From the NCBI GenBank assembly GCA_023362775.1, contig JALMGJ010000016.1:2898001-2962000 (forward strand): a stretch of DNA of 64,000 nt, in the 5' to 3' direction. The position numbers were made by a program, and so were the translations under genes. The stretch comes from Charina bottae (taxonomy: Eukaryota; Chordata; Lepidosauria; Squamata; Charinaidae). Under the pieces are notes generated by a model. That model was not told where the DNA came from, did no database searches, and saw nothing but the letters and a program-made list of their open reading frames with translations. Below, in pieces: positions 11,885 through 24,394 of this stretch (positions within the stretch are counted from its first letter, which is position 1; each line of letters opens with the position of its first letter).

Positions 11885-13225
11885 ACCTGGACATTTTTGT
11901 TAGATTGAAGCCTGAAAGAAAGTAAACCAACCACTTCTTTCCTGCAATGGCCAGGTTACAGCCTCTCATCATATCTCCTTCTGCCAATGACAACTCCAGT
12001 ATTTGCTCCAGTTCATGCCACAAGAGAAGGAAGGAGGGGGTGAAGCAATTAATTATAAATTGCCTTGAAACAAACAAAGCAGCAACATCTGTTAAAATCA
12101 CAAACAACCTGATGGTTTGGGAAAAAAGCAAACAAACAAACAGCCAGAGAGATAAAATATAAAATGCATGCTTCCATGTGTAGTGCTTTTTACAAAGATG
12201 GGTCATGATCGGTGTATATGCTTGTGGAAAGAATATAACTTCAAGCAGTACCTTTGTCACATATACTGAATTAGAAATTCATTTAAGGGAAACATTATTA
12301 CGTAAACTTAGATAGCAAATATGCTAATGCGTAATTAGGTATTAGTCTACCATTCTCTTCATAGTAGAAACTGTGTTCACTTATCACAATATTTTGAAAA
12401 GTATCCTAAAATAAGACACAAGGAGAAAATACACACCTGGTCATTTGTAGACCTGTTTTACTTTTCTTTTTTTTTTTAAGATGTAGTAATTCAGACAATG
12501 TTTTAAAAGCAGTAATCTAATTATCAACATCTATGTACAGATTAATTAGGGAAATAATTAGGCTTTCTAACATTGTAAATAAGTAGGGGACAGTTTGAGT
12601 GTGGTACATTACATAAAGAAGTGCTCTGATCAGAACTTCACACCAACAAAAGGTAACTTTTTATGACGTTGTTTTTTTTTGTGTGTCATTTGATTCACGC
12701 ACCCAATGAAATGGCATGGTTAAGAGCCATCTCTCCATTGGTCAATGCTGAAAATGGAACCCATTTCTACGCACAAATTGACAAGAAATGATGTCAAGAA
12801 TAAAGCAAATTGAACCATGAAGCAGGCAGTGGTCATCTGAGATTCTGCACAATGAGATATTGCAAAATAAATGCCAAACATTTAAACTTTAAATGAATGC
12901 ATTACATCTTCAAACTTGGAAGGGCTGGTTTATATACTGTACCTGCGTAAACTACAACCTCCATAGCCATATTGCCAAAGTTTAGAAAATAATGTATAAG
13001 ATCATCCAGTATAGGTATTATTACAGATAGTGAAAATGAATGAGTGAATTGGAAGGATAAAAACTGCTCTCCATGATTTTGTTGGATACACAACAAGCTT
13101 GTAGGACATAATTAATACTGTATACATCGATGTCTCCTTAGATGACATCTCAAAGGTGCAACATTGGAAGAAAGTATGCCAGGAGCTCCCTCTTCTTTTG
13201 TTTTCCTATTCTTATGACTTAAATA
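11885..13225. other. Non-coding stretch
   Basis: No gene or clear repeat boundary was seen. The longest frames (125 codons on the minus strand at 11883-12260) have no recognisable motif and are probably chance. The stretch is AT-rich. Confidence 0.5.
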
Positions 13226-13440
13226 GGGCCAGTGTGGTACAGTGGTTAAAGCACTAAATTGATGCCATGGAAACCTGTATTCAAATCCACCCTAAGTGAC
13301 AGAAACCCATTCAGCAAAGCTAGTTACTCTCAGCTCATAGAGCTGTTGTAGAATGGAGAAACAGGAGAAGGAAGAGCTGTGTATACCACCTTGAACTCCT
13401 GAATGCAAAGCGGGATATAAATCTAGTAAGTAAACTTTTT
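13226..13440 (+). mobile_element. tRNA-derived SINE
   Basis: The 5' head carries RNA polymerase III internal promoter elements: an A-box-like TGGTACAGTGG at 13235-13245 and a B-box-like GTATTCAAATCC at 13277-13288, spaced as in a tRNA. The body (CTCAGCTCATAGAGCTGTTG) and the 3' motif CACCTTGAACTCCTGAATGC followed by GGGATATAAAT match the layout of common squamate SINEs, and the tail is AGTAAGTAAA-like. Several B-box substitutions suggest an older, inactive copy. I see no clear target duplication. Confidence 0.75.
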
Positions 13441-16339
13441 AAATACAAGTGGGCAAATAAATGGTGGAGATGGTGCATTAGCTGAGGAATTGGGTCTTGC
13501 CATTAGGGTAGGTGGGAAATAGAAGATGGTTAATGTCAATTTTTCAAACAGCAGTGATTGGAAGAGGCAATGGGTTTAACAACCTGCCATCTTGGTATGG
13601 ATTCTAAAAAATGGGAATTGGAGGTACAGATATCAATATCACCTGGAGAACCCAGTAGATGGCACACAGCTACAGTATAGAGAGCAGGCATGCGTCTCAG
13701 TCCCAAACGTAATTCTGAAATTAAGTTTGGTTTCTACAAAGAAAACTTGTAGAAGAGAACTGTCCCTTCCTTCTACCATCCTTCCACCTCCACCCTCTCC
13801 CCGAAAGCCTCTCCAAAGGCACACAGGCCCTCTGGAGAATGGGGTGTTGGAGTAATTGTGGGAAGGAGAAGCCAACAAATTCAGGAGGAGTCTGTCCAAC
13901 TGGGACTGATGTTCACCTCCAATCCTGCCCTTCTGCCTTCCACTCTCTGTTGCTAAGGAGAATCCTAAGACTCTCGGGGGGGGGGGTGTACAGGAGGCAC
14001 AGAATATGCAGGAATAAAGATGGAGAGGTTTCCTTCCACAAACTCTTTGAAGACTATTTTCCTATTCCTTCATATTCAGGAATGAGCCCTGTTGAATTCA
14101 AGAGAGCTTCATTCTGAGCAATCACAAATAAGACAGTGCTGCAAGTTGATAGATCAACATAATTATCTTTGCAAATCAAGGGCTTCTGCGGCTAATACAA
14201 CAAAAAATTTCCCTGGTAAGGCTTTAGCTCCCACACAGAACCATAAAGAAGACATATGCAATAGCATACTTTTTTCTTCCTTTTGCTGTATTATGTCTGG
14301 AATAAAGCTTTCATAGGTTTAAAGTTCTCTAATTTGACAAAAGCATTCAGCTTTCATATCAAAAGTAAGTTTTAATAATTATTATGGACAGTCTTAAGAC
14401 AGTCTCTTCCATTCAATGAAATATATACATTAAAAAAATGGATTGCACAGGTTAATGTGGACTTGAGGATAAACTGCCTTTAAAAACAAACAAAAACAAA
14501 CAAGCAAACAAGCAGTACCATGAAGTGTTCCTTAGACTACCTGGACTATAATACATTTTGTTTATAATGCAGAAAGTTCCCAGTGCTCTATTCCAAGAAA
14601 TTTTGTATATGCTGATTTTTGCACATGTTGGATTATTCATTGCATGCATGTCCAAATATGGCAGCCTCTATTTTTGTATACACAAACATGGTGCCTGGCA
14701 TTTTGCACATGCACAAAATGCACCCAACATTATTGCAACCTTTTCTGTAAAGTTGGATTTATGTAAATCTGGGGACTACCTATAGTTTCAATACCATTTC
14801 ATCTTTTGCTTGTCAGACCTTAGTATTTTCAGTTTAAAACTACCATCTACTTTAAATATGTAACTTAGAACTCTCCTTTTGTTTCTACCACACCGTAGTC
14901 AGCGAAGGCACAGTTTGAAATGGGATCCCCACATGAGAGTTCTGTGTCCTGTGACCATTTGAGTGCCATCTGGATGCAGTGTCCTGTATGTACTACTTTA
15001 GTTGCCAAAAAGTGATACATTGCAATATATGATTTCTAGCTGCATCCTAGACAGTAAGTTTCCCCCTTCTACCAGGTGCTATTTTCTTCTTATTTGTAAT
15101 GTCAGAGAGTTTATTGGGCCCTCCTGAACAATGTAGTATTTTTAGCACTCCATCCTGAAGCTCATGAATCTGGGTGCTATTTTACGTCAAACAAATATGA
15201 AAACCAAAATCAAAATTATATATATTTTTATATATTCTGGAAGTTTATGACATATACCACATTCATTGGAATTCAAGAGGGAAAAAAAACCTGTCAGAAG
15301 AGACGTGTAGGTTAAATTTATAAATCATCTTGACCCTGCACATCATAATTCAAGCGGATAGTGATCACTAGTGTCAAAATATTCAGAGACTTGAGCTCTG
15401 ACAATGTCCAGGAGAGAGAGAATCCCATCACTGTAGAGTGGCTGTTGAAAACTTGACACCTTGCTCTATCTGACCCAACTCTGATCAGACAGTCAATTGT
15501 TGTAGGCTCTTAATTCTCCTCATAGGAAATCACTGGAAAGAAGTTGCTTATTCTTAGACATGCTGGAGTCAAGTCAAAACTAGCACTGTGAATTATGCTT
15601 TGAAGGCAACAAGAAACCACCACACATATTACATATAATAAGTGTGGTGCCCTATATAATGCCCTATTATCTCCCACTGTATAAATGCCCTATTATCTCC
15701 CACTCTGCATAGTTAGGCAGGCCTGAAGCACCAGAAGGTGTTCAGGGCAAGTCTATTACCATGAGCAATTCCACACAGCAGCCTAAGCTGTTTGTCTCCA
15801 TGCTGCTCCTGGCTCTCCCTGAAGAGGACTTAAAAAATTCCAATCCAGATTGCAATGATTTGGCAATGGGAAAAAGTTATCCTTAGTCTGAATTATGGTT
15901 GCCAAAGGCCCTGATGTATTGTTTCCCCCTTCTTGCCCTTCCCAACTGTGCAGGGAAGGCAGGCTTTACTAGTAGGTTCCTGTGCAAGTAGGTATACCAG
16001 TTCCTGCTTTCTCCTTTAAGGGAACATTTACTCCTCACTAGTCCCTGTCCTTTTGCTTTACTTTTCAGACGTTTATGCACAGGAGTACTTCATGTCCCCT
16101 TCCCATGTTGTCTACTTTGATACTAAGACCAACCCTTTCTCTTTTTTCCCCCCATTGGACCATCTTTTCTTCATTCCTACACTGATCAAAGCAAAGGGAA
16201 CGGGTTGTTGTTTCTTAATTCCTTTGTTCCATTGTAGGTGGCTGCAAAGAACTGATGACTCGGCTTCATAGAATCAAAGAAGTAGCATTCATTGAAACTC
16301 TGTGACTTCATTTCAATATGCCTACATTGCCGCTAAAAG
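13441..16339. other. Non-coding stretch
   Basis: No gene was seen. A poly-G run lies at about 13974-13987. A short local duplication of about 25 bp (ATGCCCTATTATCTCCCACT) is repeated in tandem near 15660-15705. Open frames of 60-90 codons carry no motif. Confidence 0.5.
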
Positions 16340-17040
16340 GTTTTTTTTTTAAGGGAAGGGAAGAATTTTATTACAGTGGATACAGGGTAGCAATGAAAAG
16401 GGAAAATGCTTCACCCAATGTGGGCAGAAACCAAAAGGGTGCCCACTGGGAGATGTAAGGTTGGAATGGAAATGTGAGGTAGAAGAGATAGGGAATACAT
16501 TCCCTCTACTCCATGTTCTTTATGGCCCATCAACAGGAAAGGGGGTGGGGAAGGGAGGGGAGGAACTGATAAGAAATTTAGAACATAGCAGTCCAGAATG
16601 AAGTGGTCATAGAGGACAGCCACCAGCTGCTGGAGGGGAGGGGGTGTGCCAGGCATTGTAGCTGATCAGAGCTGGGAATATCACTAGACCAGAATGAAGC
16701 TTCTGTAGACCACCAGATTGGAAGGGCTTAAAAGGGTTCAGGATGGAAAACAGTATTTTTGAATTGGAGCTTCAAGATAAAGGCAGGGATTGCATTTATG
16801 GAAAGTTGGGAGTGTTTGGGGGATAACACTGTCTGATCCTGCATTCAAAAAAACAGTGGGTTGTCTGTATTGGCAATGGGGCAAGTAGAAAATGTGGATC
16901 TGGCCTTTGCTTCTTATAGACATGTGATCTATGGACAAGAAACGGAGAATCACTTTGGTTAAGCTTCTCATCAATTGTAGGACTTAAATGGATAGCTTTA
17001 ATGATCCCAAACAACACATATTATCCTTAATTGAAATGCT
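16340..17040 (-). pseudogene. Possible processed retrocopy of a cellular 3' UTR
   Basis: On the minus strand the segment ends CTGTAATAAAATTCTTCCC and then an A-run at 16341-16350. This is a polyadenylation signal followed by genomic poly(A), which suggests a reverse-transcribed mRNA end. The sequence is more balanced in base composition than its surroundings and reads like a mammalian-style 3' UTR. Short frames (81 codons, Pro-rich, 16411-16656) have no recognised domain. A 75-bp piece (16496-16572) recurs in inverted orientation at about 18212-18288. I cannot name the source gene, and no flanking target duplication was proven. A LINE 3' end is the alternative. Confidence 0.35.
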
Positions 17041-19752
17041 TTGAGATGTGCTGGGTAAAAGACATGCCTCAGAAAGCAGCCCTTTAGGAGGCTGATTTAT
17101 TTTTACTGAAAGACTTGCTTTTTTTTTTCCTGCTCTACAAGTGAATGTAGTCATCTGCCAGAGAAGACTGCAGATATAACTATTTTCCCAACCATAAATG
17201 TAGCAAAACTAATTTGTTATAATATAATGGTTACCTGGTTTGTCAAACAGAAGTAAATATAAATGACAAATTAGTGGATGGGCTTAGAATACAGTTTCCA
17301 CAATAGCAACTTGTGGGAATATACTTCTATTGTTCCTGAAAGGTAACAATTATTTGGCATAGTCTCATAACATGTATAGCTGTACCTGGTTTAGAGTAGT
17401 TAAAAACCGATCGCAGGAAACTATGTCTTTTTCTGCATGTGTTGACAGGAAATTCCACCACCATTTTAGAGTCATAGGATCCAAGGTGCATCTGTCCAAC
17501 TATATCTGCTGGTGTAAAGTCTTATAAAGCATAGGGAGATTGGATTGCTCTTCTGGACAAATCAGCAACCAGGAAAATAAACAAACATCACTTATGTCTA
17601 ACGTGCATGATTTTTGCTGATTGAGTCGGAGCAACTCCTCTGCTTCTTTCCAGTGCTGAAAGCGCATATGCTCCATCTTCTTGAGCTTGATAAGATTATC
17701 AGTCCTGATGATAAGCAGGAAGACCAAAGAACTGGAAGGGGTCATGACCTCAGAAGCCATCTAGTCCAACCCCTGCAGGATTTGCTAAAGAAAGGTGGAA
17801 GCAACAGTTAAGTCAATTTTGGCTCATATCACAACGAAAGGGCAGCTCAACTGTTATCTGCACTCATTTCCCAGCTTTGAAAGATCTCTGTTAGTTACCT
17901 GTGGAAGACATTTTCCAGATGCAGTCTCTACTTTTTAAGTCCTAAGCATTTTATTAATTTTATTATACAATATTCTTTCCACTTGTCTCCTGCTTTTCCT
18001 TGCAAATGGCACTCAAAGAACCCGAGAGCAACAACATACTGTATTTTTCTGCACAAACGCCTACAATATAGGAGTTTGCATACTCCCCTGCAGATTGCTT
18101 TCACAATTCCTTATGGCTTGTTACATTAGGGCAGTGTTTCTCAACCTTGGCAACTTGAATATATGTGGACTTCAACTCCCTGAATTCCCCAGCCTGCATG
18201 TTTTAAATTTGTCAGCAGTTCCTCCCCTCCCTTCCCCGCCCCCTCCCCTTTCCTGTTGATGGGCCATAAAGAACATGGAGTACAGGGGATGTATTACTTC
18301 AAATAATGTTTTTGGATCTCAGGCTTTAATCAGTTTAATACTTTCCTCTTTTAAATTATATACTCTATCTGGAATCCTTGAATTGTCCTGTTCAGATGTA
18401 ACACAGAGAACAGGACTTGATGAGTGATATGAATTCAATTCTTATTTTGAACATGATGGTCTAAAAAGGAAAACATATGTGTGAAGAGCTCTTGCTGTTC
18501 TATAACCTGATGTTACAGGTGTCTGTGTGATGGGAAATTCCAATTTAGAAGCAGCTACTCCTATTCAAACTTTGGCTCTTGATATGAGCAATTGGGGTCT
18601 GAGATAATTTTTTTAATTCTGATATGGTTCAGATGATATTATCTCAATCTCACCATACCCATTACCATCCTGTCTCATTTGTTGCACCCTCAATTTTAAG
18701 GAAGTTGTCATAATTTGATAGACCACAATCTTCTTTAATATCTAGCTTGGCAAACTATGGCTGAAATGTTGCTTTCAAACCAGGATATCAAAGGAACAGA
18801 TTCTGGTATACCTGATTTAGGAATATCAGAGTCCATGGAGTTGGGTGGGGAAGGAAGGAAGGAAGGAAGGAAGGAAGGAAGGAAGGAAGGAAGTTGAACC
18901 TGGGATTCTGTGTGTTAAGTAGCTGCCAATGTGCAAAAATGAAATTAGCCCATAAGCCATAGGGAAAGCTTCACTGTCTCATTGCCTTACTGTTAAAAGC
19001 ATGACATTGCCAGTTTTTATATACTGTATCAGTTCCAATCTGAACCATCCTGAATAGAAGTCATGTCTTTAAAAACAAACAAACAAAAACGTTACCATAA
19101 GGAACAGATGGGCAGGGGAGTATTATTTTTTTATTTCCTTTTAGCCTAAGGTACATAACTGAAACTTTTATTCTTTTTGAAATATTGCTTTTGCCACCGA
19201 TTTCTCAACTACTACACAAACCATTAAGCTTTATTACAACAATGAAGCCAATTATGATATCCTGGTTTCCAGTAAACCTGGATAAAGCCCACAAAGTGTT
19301 CATATACAGAAGATTGTGCTGGGTAGTTAACAGCTTTACAAAGGTTGTTTGCAGATGTCTTTAATGTCTTATATTATGATTATTGGGCATTTTATTTGTC
19401 TATATTCTTCAGCAGGGCAATCAGTGGCAATGTGTTTAATTACTTTATGAGACAGTTACATACTTAAATTGCAAGAGCAGGAAAATACTCTTTAAAAGAA
19501 CAACCACCAGCAGCTGGAACAAAAATGAAATACATGTGTAAATTTGCTTCCTCCTCCGATAAACACATACTTATTTCCTCACAGTGCTGAAGTGCATATA
19601 TTTAAATTGATTGCTATGTAAAAATCACAGAGCGACTGTGAATTGGTTACCTGAAAATTAAAACAAACAGCATAGTATATGCTGTTTGAAGAGGTTGAGA
19701 AGTACAGAGTTTAGCTAAAAGGATGAAGAGAACTCTCTTACAGAGGTGTCCA
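17041..19752. other. Non-coding stretch with small repeats
   Basis: No gene was seen. Near 17735-17790 is a short old interspersed-repeat-like motif (GGTCATGACCTCAGAAGCCA then TCTAGTCCAACCCCTGCAGG). A hAT-like end with CAGTGTTTCTCAACCTTGGC starts at 18132 and runs to about 18200. A GGAA microsatellite lies at 18849-18893. Confidence 0.45.
18849..18893 (+). repeat. GGAA tetranucleotide microsatellite
   Basis: About eleven uninterrupted GGAA units. Confidence 0.95.
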
Positions 19753-19903
19753 CAGGGTACTGTCAAAAAAGTCAAGATGGTGGTCATGACAGTGCAATCA
19801 AAGCTCCGCCTTTTTAATGTTTTGAGTTTTTTTAACATAAAAATGGGTGGAGCTTTGCTCACACTATTGTGCCCAATGTCTTGACTTTTTTGACCATACA
19901 CTG
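19753..19903. mobile_element. Short palindromic MITE
   Basis: The two ends are long imperfect inverted repeats. The left end begins CAGGGTACTGTCAAAAAAGT and the right end, reverse-complemented, begins CAGTGTATGGTCAAAAAAGT. The inverted match continues about 60 bp inward through GCTCCGCC and GCTCCACC, so nearly the whole 151-bp element folds back. There is no coding capacity. It is a non-autonomous DNA transposon of unassigned superfamily, and a target duplication is not clear. Confidence 0.7.
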
Positions 19904-20160
19904 TAGATACCCCTGATTACAGAGATATTATGAGATATCAGAGACTTGAAGAGCATGATGGAAAATGCTGGAGTTCAAGGAATATGGGTAAGGCTATAGC
20001 TTGGCTTCAGAGCCATAAGATAAAGTCTAGGCCAGGTTTCCAAATCTCATGTCAAAGTAGGTGAACCAGCTTTTCACTTAGAACAGCTTTTTGGCTGATA
20101 TCAAACTAAGCTACTTTGTGAATGGAAGACCACCAGAAAGTTCTAATGCTGTTAAAAAAA

Positions 20161-20651
20161 TGTCAGAGCACGCAACGTGGGGCGGCCTGCTCCTTTTTCC
20201 AAGACTCCAGTGATCCACGTTCTATGAAGTAAATAGACACTCAAGCAGAGATTAGATAAAATAGCCTATTTACTTTATATACATACGTAGTCCAAAATAC
20301 AGTCCAGTAACATCCAACAGAGTTACAAATGATAACAGCAACGAGAAGGAATACAGCAACGAAAAGGAAAACAGCAACAAGAAGAAATACAGCAACGAGA
20401 AGAAAGAACACAAGAACTTCACTTCTTTTATACAAATACTGACCTATCACGTTATAGGTCATTCTCATCATCTGCCACACCCAACTAAACTATAGCACCT
20501 GTAGTATGAGTCATTACTGCCACATCATACCTTCAACAATGGCTGATAATTGGATGACTTGCAGAATATTTCACTTCTCACCTAGATACATCAAGCCTCT
20601 CCGGTATAATTTATCTATCTGTAAATTCCTGGGTATATACAAACCCAAACA
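20161..20651 (-). repeat. 3' LTR of the copia element
   Basis: This LTR is 491 bp with the same ends as the 5' LTR. It has four 18-bp tandem units at about 20332-20405 and a 39-bp block (after CACATCAT near 20526) absent from the other LTR. The tandem units translate into an artefactual Val-Ala-Val-Phe-Leu repeat protein that should not be annotated. Confidence 0.92.
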
Positions 20652-20796
20652 CCCCTCCAATTTACAATAGATATTACATTTCACTTATACAAAATAGAAG
20701 ACATACACATATTGGACACACACATCCTATGTCTCTCTACACTTAGACTCTGATCCTATCATTCTTTGCCATCTGTATACATGCTTCACTGTCTTC

Positions 20797-21753
20797 TTAT
20801 ACACATATAGGTCCCTCAATTGTTACATTTACATCCCTTAACAATTGCCTATACCATATGAGTTCTGAACGTAGGTCAGATAGTGCAGCGTACTCTGCCT
20901 CTGCAGTAGATACGGCAACAGAACTCTGTTTCCGAGACCTCCACCCCACCAAGGTGTCACCAAACTTAATTATCAATCCTGACATTGATTTCCTATCATG
21001 TACATCATTAGCCCAAGCACTATCTACATAGCATTTTAATTCCAATGGTTTACAAGGTTTTATTAATAAACATTTATTAATAGTCCCTTTAAGATACCTA
21101 AATACATATTTAATACCTTTCCAATGTCTCTGGGTAGGTTGCACAACATACCTACTCAGTACATTCACCGCATTCCTGATATCGGGACACAACCATTGTG
21201 CTACGTACAATAAACTTACAATTATTGATTGATACTGTTCTTGATTACATGATGTTTGGTCATCGTCTCCAGCCTCTGTCTTAACAAAATCAGTTGTCAT
21301 TGGGGTAGGAACCTCCTTGCAATGTTCCATATCGTTATCTCTTAGCAGCTGTTCAATTTTCTTCCGCTGCTCTAGAACGTAACCCCCATCAACCTTCTGA
21401 ATACCTACGCCTAGGTAATTCCTAATCTCTCCCAGATCTTTAATATCAAATTGTTGCTTGAGTTCTTCAGTAAATTCATTTACCCTCCTTTGATCTTTAG
21501 CTATAAAACACAAATTGTCTACAAAGAACAAAAGCAATACCTGTTCATCATTACATTGCTTTATATACAGACATGGGTCACCCTTGCTACACTTAAACCC
21601 CATTCTTTGCAATGCTTCATCTAATCGCAGATTCCAGCAATGCACCGATTGCCTGAGTCCATACAATGCTTTCTGCAACTTGTATACTCTACCTGCCTTA
21701 TTAGATTCATAACCCGGAGCTTCAGCCATATAAATTTCCTCCCACATGTACAA
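20797..21753 (-). pseudogene. pol: Copia reverse transcriptase and RNase H, catalytically dead
   Basis: The frame covers only the later part of the RT. It begins at EEIYMAEAPGYE and continues through KLQKALYGLRQS. The expected YVDD box is FVDN, with the second Asp codon at 21514-21516 changed to AAT. RNase H follows with CYVDSAWAND and STAEAEYAALSDL near the C-terminus. The RT finger region (normally about 90 residues, with the KARLVA block) is missing: LPEGHRE sits directly against the EEIYM segment near 21760. The result is inactive for polymerisation. Confidence 0.88.
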
Positions 21754-22690
21754 TCTACTTCCCTATGCCCCTCAGGCAGCCTAGTAGATTTAAACACCTT
21801 ATGGGAATTAATGGCATTCATTTCCACATCCATAGCAGCTTTCCACTTTTTCTGCTCTTGTGGTGGCAACTCCTCTGAATAGCTATGAGGTTCATAATCA
21901 ACAAAACACACTTTAACATCAGCTGGTTTGTAATGCTGAGGTGGTATGCCCTTGTTAACTCTTTCAGATCTGCGCAATACAGTAGCATCCTGCTTCATTG
22001 GCACACTAGGAGTTAATTCCTCTTCATCCTTAATCACATCTCTGGACTCTCGCCGCTCTGATAGCTCGATCTGTCCCTGACTAGGAAGAAAAACCTGACT
22101 CCCTCCGTGTAACTTCTGCCAATTTCTATGCTCACTGAAACTTGCTGATTGTGAAATAACAAGTCTTCTGCCATCAGTAAGCCTATATCCCTTGGTTCCT
22201 GGCTCATACCCCACAAAAATCATTTTCTGTGCTTTAGCCTGCTCTTTCCTACGTACTTCCTTATGCACGTGAACCCAGGCTGTGCACCCAAACACTTTCA
22301 AATGAGCTAATGATGGCTTCTTGCCATACAAAATATAATATGGTGTTTGATTCACTGACACACTCCACAACCTGTTAATTAAATAATTAGCAGTCAGTAT
22401 AGCCTCTCCCCAGTATCCTCTAGATAACCCTGAGTCAGCTAACAGTGAATCCTTTACTGTTTGTAATGCTAAATATCTTTGTTCTGCCACTCCAGGCTCT
22501 GATGCACTATGTGAATTGGTTCTTCTGTATGCAATGCCCCTCCTATTGAGCCATTGCTGAAAACTGCCACTCATAAACTCAGTACCCCGGTTAGTCTGCA
22601 AACTACACACCTTTGTGTTATATCTACATTCTACAATCTGCACCCAATTCCTGAACTTATCAATTGTCTGGCTTTTAGCTTTCAACAGAT
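21754..22690 (-). pseudogene. pol: Copia integrase core, catalytic Asp replaced
   Basis: This contains the integrase catalytic core and its C-terminal extension. The second acidic position lies in LQTNRGTEF, where copia integrases normally have Asp; the codon at 22590-22592 is AAC. GVAEQRY carries the expected Glu nearby. YLINRLWS, LKVFGCTAWVHV and FVGYEPGTKGYRL follow as in the family. The frame ends by running out of phase at the RT junction (LPEGHREVDCTC), where sequence has been deleted. Confidence 0.85.
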
Positions 22691-23510
22691 AACAGAACCT
22701 GAATCTAGTGAAATCGTCAACAATTACTAAGACATATTTAGCACCGCCTAATGTGGCTGGTAATGGGCCAATTAGGTCAACGTGAACTAATTCAAAACAT
22801 TTCTATGTGACTTTCTATCACTTAATTTGCTTACAGGATACACCTTTGACTTAGACACCTTACATGCTGTGCAATCCAGATAAGCTTGGCACGGTTTCAA
22901 ATCCATTCCAGAAGTTGCTTCAGACATCTTTTCAACCACCTTGAAACTTGGATGCCCCAACCTTCTGTGCCACAAATGTTCACATGATTCATGGCATGGT
23001 TTGTTGATCATTGCTACATCATGGGTTACATAACCATCTGTCTTGGGTTTCATCTCATACAGACTGTTCTGCAATACACCCTTACCACAGACATGATTAT
23101 TTTTCATAATAATACATTCACCCTTCACAAACCTTACTTCATATCCCTGTTTATCTAACTGAGAAACACTCAGGATATTATACTCTAGGTCTGGTACACA
23201 TAGCATAGGTAATTCAATATTCAAACTAGGTACAAACACAAACCCTTTTCCAATAACAGATGCAAACGTTCCATTTGCCAGGCTAACATGATTCCGTTCA
23301 GCCTGCGTAAACCTTTTAAACATCTTCCTGTCATTGGCAACATTTTCGCTTGCTCCACTGTCCAGAAGCCACATCTCCTTTAAATTCCTTCCAGTAGAAT
23401 TTATCACCAACAGCTGGACAGCACTCCGTTGCTTGGCAATCCTCGGCTTGACTTTTGCCTTACTTTTACAGTCCCGTTGCAAATGGAATTTAGAACCACA
23501 GCGAAAACAG
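22690..23510 (-). pseudogene. pol: Copia protease and integrase N-terminal region
   Basis: The same 341-codon frame that carries the zinc knuckle continues into the aspartic protease (WLLDSGASENVAN at about 23370; the catalytic DSGA is intact). It then enters the GAG-pre-integrase zinc domain (LWHRRLGHPSF near 22970, then DCTACK). It stops at 22787 just where the integrase core should begin. The DLIGP and VDDFTRF blocks are readable in the next frame, which indicates a single frameshift. Confidence 0.85.
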
Positions 23511-24186
23511 CATTTAAGAGATAAAACCTTATTATCAGTGTTAGTACAAGAAACATATTCCCCCACAGACTTACTCTGCTGTGGCTTATCTACAGTGCTT
23601 TTGCTGTAAGCCTTTCTTCTCTGTTCTTCCTCCAGAAGCCTCCCAGTCAGATAATTTACAGTCAAATCTTTCTCAGATAATGACCCGAAACTGGTTGCTA
23701 AATTATCCCATGTTTTATTAAGTGAATTGAGAATAACATACACCTTATGCGCTTCTGTCAATTGCATCCCTCTTTGTGCCAATTCTAAGAACATCCCAGT
23801 CATGTATTGCAAATGCTCAAAGACATTCCCACTGCTACTTAACCTAGCATGTTACAATCTTCGCGTTAACATGACCTTACATAACGGTGTGCTTCTGAGA
23901 TATACATTTCTTAAAGCTTCCCAGCACTCATTAGCTAACTGTAATTCCTGTACATAACATAATGACTGTCCTCCAAACATAAAATTATGCTTGACAATGC
24001 TCTCTCATTCTGTAAAATAGCTTCCTTATCATCCAACTCGTCTGGTGGATCATGGACGGCTCCCCAAATACCTTCACGGCGAAGAAACATTTCCATCTTA
24101 TACGCCCAAGACAGATAATTGGAGTCATCCAGCCTTTCCAGAGGGAAACCACCTCCAATAGTAGACTGCATTTTCACTGTGCTCAT
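23510..24186 (-). pseudogene. gag: Copia gag, frameshifted
   Basis: Gag starts MSTVKMQS at 24186, with a UBN2-like start of gag (RLDDSNYLSWAYKMEMFL). The first frame stops at 23935. The reading continues in another frame (QLANECWEALRNVYL) and again from 23812 (GMQLTEAHKVYVILNSLN), so at least two frameshifts are present. The CCHC zinc knuckle CFRCGSKFHLQRDC lies near 23510. The protein would have coated the element RNA in virus-like particles, but no intact product can be made. Confidence 0.85.
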
Positions 24187-24394
24187 CGCTCCTCAGCCCC
24201 TCCTGGGCAGACACCGATGAATAAATAGCACAGACTTTATCAGAATGTCCTTCAGCTGCAAACAGGCCTAGAAAAAATACACAGCCAGGCACGGAACCTG
24301 TAAAAGCTCCAAATTCGCCCCAGATATCCACACGACTCCTGGATAGGCTTCCAACGTCCTCACAGCCATGCCAGCATTCAACTGCACACATTCC

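Noticed and set aside
20241..20480. Open frame with repeated Val-Ala-Val-Phe-Leu segments (also at 24493-24714), resembling a membrane protein
   Set aside because: It is the translation of the 18-bp tandem units in the copia LTRs and has no independent support.
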